From Lachnospiraceae bacterium (lineage in GTDB: Bacteria > Bacillota > Clostridia > Lachnospirales > Lachnospiraceae), in NCBI GenBank assembly GCA_017557525.1, contig JAFYYN010000173.1, positions 1-63,649 on the forward strand: a DNA stretch of 63,649 bases, written 5' to 3'. Shown here piece by piece: positions 1 through 7,509 of the stretch. Every line of letters begins with the position of its first letter. Within the stretch, counting starts at the first letter, position 1. Position numbers and translations under genes: made by a program. Under the pieces are notes generated by a model. That model was not told where the DNA came from. It worked only from the letters and a program-made list of their open reading frames with translations, and searched no databases.

Positions 1-39
1 GCAAACGAACGTGGAAAATCACATTTTTTAATGTATATG

Positions 40-76
40 AAAATCTGTCAGAGCACATACTGTGTTCTCTGACAGG
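40..76 (-). terminator. Terminator hairpin behind the tRNA-fMet fragment
   Basis: Arms CTGTCAGAG (45-53) and CTCTGACAG (67-75) pair perfectly, with an inner CACA/TGTG extension. Read on the minus strand the hairpin is followed by a short T-run. It lies just after the tRNA 3' end, so the element brings its own terminator for the tRNA gene rebuilt on integration. A second copy is at 63553-63583. Confidence 0.7.
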
Positions 77-94
77 TTCTCATGTAAAACATTT

Positions 95-141
95 TGGTTG
101 CGGCGGCTGGATTTGAACCAACGACCTTCGGGTTATGAGCC
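95..141 (-). tRNA. Partial initiator tRNA-fMet (3' half), attachment core
   Basis: Read on the minus strand this is the anticodon loop with CAT, the AACCCGAAGG anticodon-arm/variable region, the T-arm GGTTCAAATCC and the acceptor end with encoded CCA. The pattern is that of bacterial initiator tRNA. Sequence 5' of the anticodon (plus-strand 142 onward) no longer matches a tRNA, so only the 3' half is present. This is the usual form of an attP core for integrases that target tRNA 3' ends; integration would restore a full tRNA. Confidence 0.85.
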
Positions 142-163
142 TAAAACTTCTATTTTATTTCCC

Positions 164-202
164 CCTAATTAATGTTATAATATATTTACAACATTAATTA
201 GG
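164..202. promoter_or_regulatory. Inverted repeat flanking the int -10 box
   Basis: Perfect 13-bp arms CCTAATTAATGTT (164-176) and AACATTAATTAGG (190-202) surround a TATAAT (176-181). The right arm runs into the AGGAGG ribosome-binding site of the integrase gene. The likely transcription start falls in or near the right arm, so this is more likely a DNA operator (or recombinase arm site) than an mRNA hairpin. Confidence 0.5.
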
Positions 203-213
203 AGGAATACAAA

Positions 214-1188
214 ATGAAAAAAAAGATAACTTTAAACGATTGGTTAAAAAAGTGGTTCACACTCTATTCTAAGCCGAATGTTAAGCATTCAACAGCCGTA
301 AGCTATGAATGTTATATTCGTAAACATATTATTCCTGAAATCGGTAATGTGTATATGGATAGAATGGATCTCGATACACTTCAAAACTTTTTTAATGCTA
401 AAAGTCGGGAGTTATCTCCCAAAAGTGTATCAAACATCAGAATGATGATGCACGCAGCATTTAAAATTGCTAATTTGAACGATCTAATAAGTAAGAACTA
501 CATAGAATACGTCACAATACCTAAAGTTATAAAAAAAGAAATGAGAGTATTTACAAGGGTAGAACAATCAAAATTATTAATAACGATAGTCAATACCGAC
601 GAGCCTTATGCTTTCGGTATTTTTTTATGTCTCACAACTGGAATAAGAATCGGTGAGCTTTGTGCTTTAACATGGGACGATATTGATTTTGGAAATAAAA
701 AGCTAAAAATCAGACGAACCTTACAACGTTTAATGACACTTGATGATGATAATTCCGATACTAAAACAAAAATATACATAGATACGCCAAAGAGTGCTTC
801 GTCAATTAGGGATATTCCTTTAAGTGACGATATAATGGAACATATTCAAAAACATAGAGATAATATGGAAAAGCAGTATGGCGGTAGTATCCTATTTCCT
901 ACGGAATTTGTAATAACTCACAGATTAGGTTCACCTTGCGAACCTAAAACGCTGCAAGAGTATTTTAAAACAGTATTAGAATATTCAGGTATATCCAAAG
1001 CGAATTTTCATGCTTTGCGACACACATTTGCTACAAGAGCTTTAGAAGCTGGCGTGGATTTTAAGACACTAAGCGTAATTCTTGGTCATTCTGATATTAA
1101 CGTCACAATGAATCGTTACGCTCATGTCCTCGATGATACACGCAGAAAAGCGATGGACAACATAACATCGGTTATTCTTTCTCAATAG
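214..1188 (+). CDS. int: Tyrosine recombinase (ICE integrase)
   Basis: Phage-type integrase of 324 aa that would catalyse site-specific insertion and excision at the tRNA-fMet 3' end. It has an N-terminal SAM-like DNA-binding domain (about residues 5-90) and a C-terminal catalytic domain. Catalytic residues visible are R145 (TGIRIGELCALTW), H266 and R269 (HALRHTF), H292 (LGHSDI) and the nucleophile Y302 (NRYAHV). The length is slightly short, with no N-terminal arm-binding zinc ribbon. The start is set by AGGAGG nine bases upstream. It is the first gene inside the att site and reads away from it. No excisionase gene is recognisable next to it. Confidence 0.93.
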   Translation: MKKKITLNDWLKKWFTLYSKPNVKHSTAVSYECYIRKHIIPEIGNVYMDRMDLDTLQNFFNAKSRELSPKSVSNIRMMMHAAFKIANLNDLISKNYIEYVTIPKVIKKEMRVFTRVEQSKLLITIVNTDEPYAFGIFLCLTTGIRIGELCALTWDDIDFGNKKLKIRRTLQRLMTLDDDNSDTKTKIYIDTPKSASSIRDIPLSDDIMEHIQKHRDNMEKQYGGSILFPTEFVITHRLGSPCEPKTLQEYFKTVLEYSGISKANFHALRHTFATRALEAGVDFKTLSVILGHSDINVTMNRYAHVLDDTRRKAMDNITSVILSQ

Positions 1189-1200
1189 AGAAATGATAAC

Positions 1201-1302
1201 ATCACGGTGGTGGTTGCAAACACAATGGGGCAGTTGAGCCTTCTCTGCCCTGTACCGTGATTATATATGTAAAAGAAGGTAAAAAATAACGCGCAAATGC
1301 GC
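1201..1302. other. Structured leader between int and parA
   Basis: An outer stem ATCACGGT (1201-1208)/ACCGTGAT (1254-1261) encloses an inner stem GGGCAG (1228-1233)/CTGCCC (1245-1250). It is followed by a GCGCA-AA-TGCGC palindrome (about 1291-1302) just before the parA ribosome-binding site. There is no T-run, so it is not a simple terminator. It could be a leader RNA for the par operon or a protein-binding site. Confidence 0.4.
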
Positions 1303-1318
1303 AGAAAGAAGGCTCATT

Positions 1319-1996
1319 ATGAATGATGTAAAAAAAATAGGCATTTACAACAACAAAGGCGGCGTTGCGAAAACAACATCTGTAATAAATCTCGCATACG
1401 CATTTGCCAAAAAAGGAAAGCGTGTACTTGTAGTTGACTGTGATTATCAGGAAAACTGTTTCTCGTTTTTCTTTTCAAATCAGTCCACAAAAGGTATATT
1501 TGATACAGAATATGATGGTATAATGCATACTACTTGGGATAAATATACTTCCCTTGACGTTGATACAAATATCAACGAGTTTGATTATATTATATTCGAT
1601 CTTCCCCCGGCACTCAGTGAGGAAGTTAAACTGATAATACAGCACCTCGATGCTGTATATGTTCCAACAATGCTCGGTGAATTTGAGATACAGGGTTTGA
1701 CTAAGGTCACCAATGAGATCAATAATCAGGGAACAAAGCTCGGTGGTATCTTCGTTACCATGTTTCAGGCTAAGAATGATAAAGAACTCATTGATGAATT
1801 TCGTAATGTACTCAAAGAACGTCTTATGCAGTCTGTAATTCCCTATTCTACTACTGTACGTGAATCACAGAAAGCCGGACTTCCCATAGAAGCATACTTT
1901 ATTGAAAGAAATGTACCGAATATTGGCACATCATGGAAAATAGTTAATGCATACGAAGGTCTTGCTGATGAAATACTTAAGGAGGTAGAAGCATGA
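1319..1996 (+). CDS. parA: ParA-family partition ATPase
   Basis: Soj/ParA-type ATPase of 225 aa. The deviant Walker A box KGGVAKTT lies at residues 13-20, with the Walker A' aspartates of VVDCDYQ following and FDLPP as the Walker B region. Such proteins use ATP-driven DNA binding to segregate plasmids and circular ICE intermediates together with ParB. It overlaps parB by the 4-bp ATGA, so the two are translationally coupled. Its codons 81-86 are one copy of the element-wide GTTGATA palindrome, placed in a surface stretch between motifs. Confidence 0.9.
   Translation: MNDVKKIGIYNNKGGVAKTTSVINLAYAFAKKGKRVLVVDCDYQENCFSFFFSNQSTKGIFDTEYDGIMHTTWDKYTSLDVDTNINEFDYIIFDLPPALSEEVKLIIQHLDAVYVPTMLGEFEIQGLTKVTNEINNQGTKLGGIFVTMFQAKNDKELIDEFRNVLKERLMQSVIPYSTTVRESQKAGLPIEAYFIERNVPNIGTSWKIVNAYEGLADEILKEVEA
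1559..1576 (+). repeat. 18-bp palindrome copy 1 (in parA)
   Basis: Exact GTTGATACAAATATCAAC. Translated in frame as VDTNIN. Confidence 0.9.
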
Positions 1997-2976
1997 AGGG
2001 AAATATGTTCGATAATTTAAAAACAGTTGTTTCAAATACTCTTACTGATGATATAAAGATGATTAATATCAATGAGCTGCATGAATCAGCTGATAATTTC
2101 TTTGTTGTAGAGAATATAGAACAATTCGCTCAGACAATACTCGGTCAGGGTGGCGTTAAGGATAATCTTATTGTAAGACCACTTGAAACAGGTGGCTATG
2201 AGATTATCAGTGGGCATAGACGTAAAGCTGCTGTTCAGTACCTTATTGATAAAGGTGAGAATATCTCCCATGTTCTCCCCTGCCTTGTACAGAACTACGC
2301 TGATGAAGATGATAAAATGCTTAACCTGATACTCATGAATGTTTCGGCACGTCAGTTGTCCGATCAGGAGCTTTGGAAGAGTTATGAAACAATTGATAGA
2401 ATTTTAAAGGACAAAAAAGAAAAAGGTGAATATTACGGCAGACTTCGTGATGATATTGCCAAAACACTCGGCGTTTCCTCCGCACAAGTAGGAAAAATGC
2501 AGAATGTTGAGAAATATGCAATAAATTCCGTTAAGGAAGCCGTAGCAAGTGGAAACCTTTCCATAAGCACAGCCAATGAGATAGCGAAACTCGATAAGAA
2601 AGAACAGAAAAAAATTAAAGATCTTAACAAGGTGCAGCCAAAGGACATAAAGAAAAAAGTCGTTGATACAAATATCAACGCTAAAAGAAATGTCAATAAT
2701 GATGAGGAAGATTTTGTTGATATAAGTATCAACGAAGAACTTGATATTCAAAAGAAATTAAGAGAAACGACAATGCACATCAATGGAGAAACAGTTGTTC
2801 CTACAAGTACCAACAATGACAATTATACTGCAAGTGCGATGAAAGGATATTTAATGCTTGCAGCTGAGGAAGCTTCTTTTTCAAAAGAGCAGATAAACGC
2901 ACTTTTAGGTGGAATGATGAAAGCACTATCGAATTACGATAAGGCAGCAGCTGAGAACAAGTATCTTTCAAGGTAA
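1993..2976 (+). CDS. parB: ParB-like partition protein
   Basis: A 327-aa ParB/RepB-type protein. The N-terminal ParB/Srx domain has the box ISGHRRKAAVQYL near residue 75, which in ParB proteins is the CTP-binding region. A helix-turn-helix follows (about residues 155-200, GVSSAQVGKMQ...). A charged linker then carries two copies of the 18-bp palindrome (residues 224-229 and 242-247). The C-terminal 60 residues are helical. It partners the ParA encoded just upstream. Its DNA site is unknown, but the 23-copy GTTGATA palindrome is the obvious candidate. The canonical chromosomal parS was not seen. Confidence 0.85.
   Translation: MKGNMFDNLKTVVSNTLTDDIKMININELHESADNFFVVENIEQFAQTILGQGGVKDNLIVRPLETGGYEIISGHRRKAAVQYLIDKGENISHVLPCLVQNYADEDDKMLNLILMNVSARQLSDQELWKSYETIDRILKDKKEKGEYYGRLRDDIAKTLGVSSAQVGKMQNVEKYAINSVKEAVASGNLSISTANEIAKLDKKEQKKIKDLNKVQPKDIKKKVVDTNINAKRNVNNDEEDFVDISINEELDIQKKLRETTMHINGETVVPTSTNNDNYTASAMKGYLMLAAEEASFSKEQINALLGGMMKALSNYDKAAAENKYLSR
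2662..2679 (+). repeat. 18-bp palindrome copy 2 (in parB)
   Basis: Exact consensus GTTGATACAAATATCAAC, read in frame as VDTNIN in the parB linker. Confidence 0.9.
2716..2733 (+). repeat. 18-bp palindrome copy 3 (in parB)
   Basis: Both arms intact with spacer TAAG. Reads VDISIN in frame, 54 bp after copy 2. Confidence 0.85.
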
Positions 2977-2994
2977 GGAGGACCTTTAAGTATC

Positions 2995-3636
2995 ATGTAT
3001 AATCTTAGTGAACAACCTATAAGTAAAATACTGGAAGAAATGACGGATTTTACTCCATTAAAAAAAACAGCAATATTTACCGTAAAAGAAAAGTTTGATT
3101 TAAACGATACAGTATATGAAATTGGAGACCATGTAGCGATTTGCAGCTTGGATGATACGACAATATATATAATGCCGTATGAAGAATTAAAAAAATATAA
3201 ATCAGCTCAATTTAATAAAGCTTTATCATTAAATAAAACATCTATGTTTACGTCAATAGATCAATTCAAGGAAAGGTTTGAATTATCAGAAATTGAAACA
3301 GAAAAAGTTGTAACAATTCAAGACGAAATTCAGGGGATAGAAAACTTGTATAATAAGCAAATATCTTCAGTGTTAACAGACCACTATTGTAGTGAAGCTC
3401 AAATTCTTATCCTTTCATTTGGCACTTTGATGGCTTTGGTACTTTTAGCATGGAGTATATGTGACCCCTCATTATTGGCAATAATACCGTGTATTATTAT
3501 TGGAGCTATAGTTATTATAGAGTGGTATGATTTTTTGAGTAAAAGTAAAAGAATAAAAAAAGTGGAAGAAGCTCAATCAGCTGCATTCGATGCTTTAGAT
3601 AATCAGCGGTCTGAAAACGGAATGCTCGTAAAATAA
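2995..3636 (+). CDS. Membrane protein of unknown function
   Basis: 213 aa. A soluble N-terminal part of about 130 residues is followed by two closely spaced hydrophobic segments (near residues 135-155 and 158-178) and a short charged tail. I do not recognise the family. AAGGAGG lies 14 bases upstream of the ATG, a rather long spacing. It follows parB by 18 bp in the same direction and starts a run of small membrane-protein genes. Confidence 0.7.
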   Translation: MYNLSEQPISKILEEMTDFTPLKKTAIFTVKEKFDLNDTVYEIGDHVAICSLDDTTIYIMPYEELKKYKSAQFNKALSLNKTSMFTSIDQFKERFELSEIETEKVVTIQDEIQGIENLYNKQISSVLTDHYCSEAQILILSFGTLMALVLLAWSICDPSLLAIIPCIIIGAIVIIEWYDFLSKSKRIKKVEEAQSAAFDALDNQRSENGMLVK

Positions 3637-3659
3637 TTTTCTTTTCAATATTGATAAAG
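3636..3659 (+). repeat. Pyrimidine-rich intergenic motif (degenerate copy)
   Basis: ATTTTCTTTTCAATATTGATAAAG resembles the recurring TTTTCTTTTTCAATAAAG motif found between genes elsewhere in the element. It sits directly after a stop codon. Confidence 0.45.
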
Positions 3660-3670
3660 GAGTAAAGATA

Positions 3671-3835
3671 ATGAAGATAAACATAGATAAACTACTGAAA
3701 ATAATCGTGATGATATTACTTACAATAGTTGCATTTAAGTTGGCTTTATCAAAGCAGATTATATATGCAATTATAATATGGAGTTGTATAGCATTAGTGA
3801 TTATTAAGGATATTATAATGAGATACAAGGAGTGA
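3671..3835 (+). CDS. Small membrane protein, 54 aa
   Basis: Short ORF beginning MKINIDKLLK with a good AAGGAG ribosome-binding site, ending 4 bp before the next start codon. Two hydrophobic stretches fill most of the protein (IIVMILLTIVAF and IIYAIIIWSCIALVII), so a two-helix membrane peptide is likely. Function unknown. Spacing and ribosome-binding site support it as a real gene of the small-protein operon. Confidence 0.65.
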   Translation: MKINIDKLLKIIVMILLTIVAFKLALSKQIIYAIIIWSCIALVIIKDIIMRYKE

Positions 3836-3839
3836 TAAC

Positions 3840-4139
3840 ATGGGAAAAGCAATATTATACTATATATTATTTCTTGTATTATTAGCTGTACCCATAATAA
3901 ATACTATTAATTATCTTATAAATAACTTTATTTTCAAGAAGGATAACAAAACTCCCCCAAAGCATATACAAAAACTTATTGCCTTAATTGTTACAAGCAT
4001 TCTATTTATAATGTTGTCTTTATTACCATTAAATGAAATGGATAATATCCGAAATAAAAGAATAAAAGATGAACAGCCGACTTATCAGACAATCGTAATA
4101 GACGGAACGGAGTATGAGCTTGTTCCGAAAGGAGAATGA
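3840..4139 (+). CDS. Small membrane protein with TEYELVPKG tail
   Basis: 99 aa. A first transmembrane helix lies at about residues 5-28, a second near 42-62, then a basic stretch and a tail ending IDGTEYELVPKGE. The last dozen residues are nearly the same as the end of the protein at 5143-5358, so the two tails are related by duplication or recruitment. A ribosome-binding site AAGGAG precedes the ATG. Function unknown. Confidence 0.7.
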   Translation: MGKAILYYILFLVLLAVPIINTINYLINNFIFKKDNKTPPKHIQKLIALIVTSILFIMLSLLPLNEMDNIRNKRIKDEQPTYQTIVIDGTEYELVPKGE

Positions 4140-4142
4140 ATT

Positions 4143-4391
4143 ATGAATTTAATAGGTATTATGTTTGTAGTAGTGATTGATATATTCTGTACTATTTATT
4201 GCTGTATTGATAAAAAGACCTACGATGTACGTAGAGCATATTTAAAGCTTTTTCCAATTTTCATTATATTCCCATGTTTGGTAACAGTTTTTTTCAACTA
4301 TAAATTGCTGCTTACGCTGTTTATTGTTTCTGTTCTTGGAATTACATCATTCTGTATCACTACTAAATCTGAGAAGGAAAACAAACAGTAA
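4143..4391 (+). CDS. Small membrane protein, 82 aa
   Basis: Two or three hydrophobic segments (residues 3-19, 34-52, 55-72) with a short charged C-terminus. It begins 3 bp after the preceding gene, with AAAGGAG as ribosome-binding site. No family recognised. Part of the small-gene operon. Confidence 0.65.
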   Translation: MNLIGIMFVVVIDIFCTIYCCIDKKTYDVRRAYLKLFPIFIIFPCLVTVFFNYKLLLTLFIVSVLGITSFCITTKSEKENKQ

Positions 4392-4406
4392 TAGAAGGGA
4401 GAAAAA

Positions 4407-4601
4407 ATGAATAAAATTTATATTCACTGTGATACAATATCGCAGTTCAAAGTATTAAGAGAGATACAGTCCTCTTTTCTTCCAGAAGGAGTGCAGAGCT
4501 TGAAGCTCATTGAGGACGGTATAAGGCTAACCGATCAGACAGGAGCAACAGCAGATTTTATTTATGTTTCCGAGAGTGATACAGTTATTTTATCTCAATA
4601 A
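4407..4601 (+). CDS. Conserved-looking small soluble protein, 64 aa
   Basis: Soluble 64-residue protein with alternating strands and one helix (FKVLREIQSSFL). It has no membrane segment or metal motif. Good AAGGGAG ribosome-binding site. Not recognised. Same operon as its neighbours. Confidence 0.6.
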   Translation: MNKIYIHCDTISQFKVLREIQSSFLPEGVQSLKLIEDGIRLTDQTGATADFIYVSESDTVILSQ

Positions 4602-4615
4602 AGGAGAAAATGCTA

Positions 4616-4759
4616 ATGAATGATATAAAAGTAGTATGTGATTGCAGCGATTGCAGCAATAATGAAGATGGTCTTTGCACTGTAGAAGAAGTATTTATAA
4701 GCCGTGACGGAGAATGTTGGACATTTGATAAGAAGAAAGGAAAAAGCAATGAAAACTAA
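4616..4759 (+). CDS. Cysteine-rich small protein, DUF1540-like
   Basis: 47-aa ORF starting MNDIKVVCDCSDC, with five cysteines in a C-x-C-x2-C ... C ... C arrangement. The pattern (an early C-x-x-C pair, Asn/Asp-rich middle, later single Cys) recalls DUF1540 small metal-binding proteins of Clostridia; this is a likeness only. AAGGAG precedes the start. Its 3' end overlaps the next gene by 11 bp. Confidence 0.55.
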   Translation: MNDIKVVCDCSDCSNNEDGLCTVEEVFISRDGECWTFDKKKGKSNEN

Positions 4760-5111
4760 CATAATTATTGTGGTAGCTGCACTTTTTGTAAACATAGTCT
4801 CCATAATATGCTTTACCAAAGTGAAAAACCACGAATTGAAGTCAGTATATAAAACACTCCCTATTCTTATCAATATATCCTCAGCCTTTTTAATCTTAAT
4901 CCAAGGCATAAAGCAAAGCTCGTTGGATTTGATCTATGATAAACTTCCAATACTTCTAATAATTCTTGCATTAGGTTTCATTTCCTATTTCATTATGGAC
5001 TGTAAAATGAAAAATGAGAATGTGGTTGAAGCAGCGGAAAATCCCATCTATCAGAATAATAAACGGGATACAAGAAAGGAATATTACAAAAAACATAAAA
5101 AGAAGCGTTGA
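4749..5111 (+). CDS. Membrane protein of unknown function, 120 aa
   Basis: Start chosen at MKTNIIIVV (4749), behind GAAAGGAAAA. A longer form to 4704 is possible but lacks a ribosome-binding site. Three hydrophobic helices (about residues 3-20, 34-52, 63-82) are followed by a very basic tail (KKHKKKR). The TGA stop is formed by the palindrome at 5107-5124. Function unknown. Confidence 0.6.
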   Translation: MKTNIIIVVAALFVNIVSIICFTKVKNHELKSVYKTLPILINISSAFLILIQGIKQSSLDLIYDKLPILLIILALGFISYFIMDCKMKNENVVEAAENPIYQNNKRDTRKEYYKKHKKKR

Positions 5112-5124
5112 TACAAATATCAAC
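5107..5124 (+). repeat. 18-bp palindrome copy 4 (supplies a stop codon)
   Basis: Exact consensus. Its TGA (5109-5111) is the stop of the preceding gene. Confidence 0.9.
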
Positions 5125-5142
5125 TTATAGGAGGTCAGCCCA

Positions 5143-5358
5143 ATGAAAGAGCGAATAGATGGAATAGGTTTAATGGACGTTGGAATTGCTGTGTTTATTT
5201 TTGTATTTGGTGTTTTGTTTTTTCTTGGTATTCGCAACATAATGCATAACAGTAAACCGTCTGAGAGTAGTCAGGGAGAAGCAATTACAACGGAAGTCAC
5301 AACAAATCAGACAACTATAATCAATGGAACAGAATATGAGCTTGTTCCGAAAGGATAA
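5143..5358 (+). CDS. Small single-pass membrane protein with TEYELVPKG tail
   Basis: 71 aa. An N-terminal transmembrane helix (about residues 10-32) is followed by a Ser/Thr-rich spacer and the tail INGTEYELVPKG, shared with the protein at 3840-4139. Ribosome-binding site AGGAGG. It may be an exposed tail or a binding motif for another element protein. Function unknown. Confidence 0.65.
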   Translation: MKERIDGIGLMDVGIAVFIFVFGVLFFLGIRNIMHNSKPSESSQGEAITTEVTTNQTTIINGTEYELVPKG

Positions 5359-5363
5359 TAGTA

Positions 5364-5567
5364 ATGAAGTTGAACAAAAAAACAAATAAGGAAATATTGT
5401 TACTCCTAACTTTGATAGTAGTATTAGAGATAATTATGTTTTTCATAGTATTACCATTGATAGGAAAACATATAGGTTGGTTTGAAAGAATAATAACAAT
5501 GGTTTCAATCATTCTTATGTTACTTAATTGGCTACATTTCTATGTAGAAAGTTGGAAGATGAAATAA
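5364..5567 (+). CDS. Small two-helix membrane protein, 67 aa
   Basis: Two hydrophobic segments (about residues 9-31 and 40-58) joined by a short basic loop. It follows the previous stop by 5 bp with AAGGAT as ribosome-binding site. Not recognised. Confidence 0.6.
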   Translation: MKLNKKTNKEILLLLTLIVVLEIIMFFIVLPLIGKHIGWFERIITMVSIILMLLNWLHFYVESWKMK

Positions 5568-5585
5568 CAACAGGAGGTAATAACA

Positions 5586-6446
5586 ATGGCTACAATGCAA
5601 GGAAGCGTTTTACGTTCAAACAACATGACACAGGAAGATTGGGACAAACTTAATAGCTTGACTTCAAAGGACTTTGAGCATTGTCCATTCTGTGGAGAGC
5701 AGCAAGGTCAGCTCATGATGGATATTACACATAAGCGATTAGGTGGAAGCAAAAAAGCTCCAAGTCCCTTTTATGTAGAGTGTGGTAATCCAAAGTGTAT
5801 GGCAAGAGGTGGATTTGACCTTGATCCATACAAGGCAATTGAAAAATGGAATAATAGAGCCGATGCTACAAGTAGCAACGATGATGAGCTGATATATGGT
5901 GTATCAGATTCAGGAATGAGCTTTACTCACAAAGGTGAAATGATAAGTCAATACAATAATAATGATGACTTCGATTATCATGTTCTCAAGGGTAAAATGA
6001 GGATATATGATTACTTCGATAAAGATCATATTATCTATGATAAGGACAATATTGAATTATTAACTCCCGAAATACTGTCAAATATATGTGCGTTCCAGTA
6101 CACGGAGCTTGGAGCTGAAGGTGCAGGTGGTTTACTATTAATGTTTGATACTAACGGTCAATCGTATTCCGTTTGTTACTATTCATGTTCAGCTGACGAT
6201 GAATGTTATACTGCCTATGACTATATCAATAAGTATCTTAATTTAGACGAAAAGGTTAAGATCAAGATGGAACGTGGTGAATGGTCAAAAAAGGCAGATA
6301 AATGGACGACACTGAAAAATGGAATGGGATGGTATATATGCTGTCACGATAGCGTTATCAATAAAATTCCTGAGATAAATGATTTTTATCAGGATATGGA
6401 GGGAGTAATGTTTTATTTCCCATACTTTTTTCAAAAGAGAACTTAA
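5586..6446 (+). CDS. Lar-like zinc-ribbon protein (possible restriction alleviation)
   Basis: 286 aa. The N-terminal 80 residues contain a Lar-type zinc ribbon: CPFCG near residue 34, then YVECGNPKCMARGG and a terminal WNNRA. Lar proteins of phages and mobile elements help incoming DNA escape restriction. The remaining 200 residues are acidic, strand-rich and unrecognised. A decayed palindrome copy (GATGCTACAAGTAGCAAC, 5862-5879) lies at the domain boundary. The zinc ribbon is clear; the function is by family analogy. Confidence 0.65.
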   Translation: MATMQGSVLRSNNMTQEDWDKLNSLTSKDFEHCPFCGEQQGQLMMDITHKRLGGSKKAPSPFYVECGNPKCMARGGFDLDPYKAIEKWNNRADATSSNDDELIYGVSDSGMSFTHKGEMISQYNNNDDFDYHVLKGKMRIYDYFDKDHIIYDKDNIELLTPEILSNICAFQYTELGAEGAGGLLLMFDTNGQSYSVCYYSCSADDECYTAYDYINKYLNLDEKVKIKMERGEWSKKADKWTTLKNGMGWYICCHDSVINKIPEINDFYQDMEGVMFYFPYFFQKRT

Positions 6447-6469
6447 ATCATAAATAGGAGGAATGATAT

Positions 6470-6826
6470 ATGTCGGAACCGATAGATTCAGAGATTATAG
6501 AAATTGGTAGTAAAGTAAAAATAATATGTAAAGATAAGAATAATCCTGAGCGTTGTGGTGAAACAATTATTGGTATTGTTACCAATCAAAGCTTAGTGTA
6601 TTATGAAAATACAGCTCCGTATGCAATCATAAGATTAGTTCTAACAGAGCCAAATGAAACAAACTTCTATTTTGATGTTATTCGTGTCAATGATATTCAA
6701 CAAATAGAACTGCTCAAAGAACCGCCTGAAAGTATTACAGAATTAATGCTTAGCTCCGCCCCCGGTTCAGTGCAACATGATATAGCTAAAGAATTAGAAA
6801 AAATATTACGTATAATGGAGGAATAG
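6470..6826 (+). CDS. Unknown small protein, 118 aa
   Basis: A soluble, mostly strand-rich N-terminal half (about residues 10-85, possibly SH3-like) and a helical C-terminus. Strong GGAGG ribosome-binding site. Ends 3 bp before the next gene. No family recognised. Confidence 0.6.
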   Translation: MSEPIDSEIIEIGSKVKIICKDKNNPERCGETIIGIVTNQSLVYYENTAPYAIIRLVLTEPNETNFYFDVIRVNDIQQIELLKEPPESITELMLSSAPGSVQHDIAKELEKILRIMEE

Positions 6827-6829
6827 CTC

Positions 6830-7492
6830 ATGAGTATTAAAGAACGTAATGAATTAAGAAACCTAATTGATGAAATTGCAACTAAAGACTTTGATTTTAC
6901 AAACGTATCATCGAAAGGCAAAATTATATGTTCAGATATCAAAGAAACACCTTATCTGATGGTGGACGGTGTAAAAATGCACAAGATATTTATACCAAAA
7001 GTAACCGTTTCTCCTTCACAGTGGGATGGAGAGTACAGCTCTGACAACTGCGGTTTTCATTATAATTACTATAACGAGCATACAGATGAAGTTCAATATC
7101 TTTATCCGTGGGATATAGGATATGAGCTTGACATGACAGAAGATGAATATAACGCATTTAAAACTTCTTTTGATAAAATAGAATATATAGAAACAGAAGC
7201 TCAAATAACATATGCTGAGTTCACGAACGCTAATTTGAAAGAAAAGATCTGTGATTTGAAGTTGTTTACAGATTTGATTACTCGTATAAACTATCCATTG
7301 AGAGGTTGGACAGGAGAAACATTCTTTGAAACTCGTTTCGGTCCTTTATTTACAGAAAGGAATAAGGTACTTGATATAATTGATAATATTAAGGACTTTT
7401 CTGAAAGCGACGAAGAAAAGATAATAAAAGCATATAAAAAGTTCTTGCATAAAGAACTTAAAGAATTAGAAGAAAATCTAAAAAAAACATAA
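6830..7492 (+). CDS. Unknown protein, 220 aa
   Basis: Soluble protein rich in Tyr and acidic residues, with a helical, Lys/Glu-rich last 40 residues. AATGGAGG ribosome-binding site. It lies between an unknown gene and ssb in one transcription unit. No motif recognised. Confidence 0.6.
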   Translation: MSIKERNELRNLIDEIATKDFDFTNVSSKGKIICSDIKETPYLMVDGVKMHKIFIPKVTVSPSQWDGEYSSDNCGFHYNYYNEHTDEVQYLYPWDIGYELDMTEDEYNAFKTSFDKIEYIETEAQITYAEFTNANLKEKICDLKLFTDLITRINYPLRGWTGETFFETRFGPLFTERNKVLDIIDNIKDFSESDEEKIIKAYKKFLHKELKELEENLKKT

Positions 7493-7509
7493 TAATGGAG
7501 GTATGAATT

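Larger units (their letters stand above)
1..141. repeat. Terminal direct repeat, left copy (att / circular overlap)
   Basis: These 141 bp are identical, base for base, to positions 63509-63649. The repeat holds a tRNA-fMet 3' half and its terminator hairpin, both on the minus strand. A perfect 141-bp overlap is also what a de Bruijn assembler with maximum k of 141 leaves at the ends of a circular contig, so the simplest reading is a circular element of 63,508 bp. A true duplication flanking an integrated copy would look the same here. Confidence 0.9.

Noticed and set aside
2086-2751. Several minus-strand ORFs opposite parB
   Set aside because: Hydrophobic, Phe/Leu-rich translations typical of the reverse complement of a coding gene; no ribosome-binding sites; parB is well supported.
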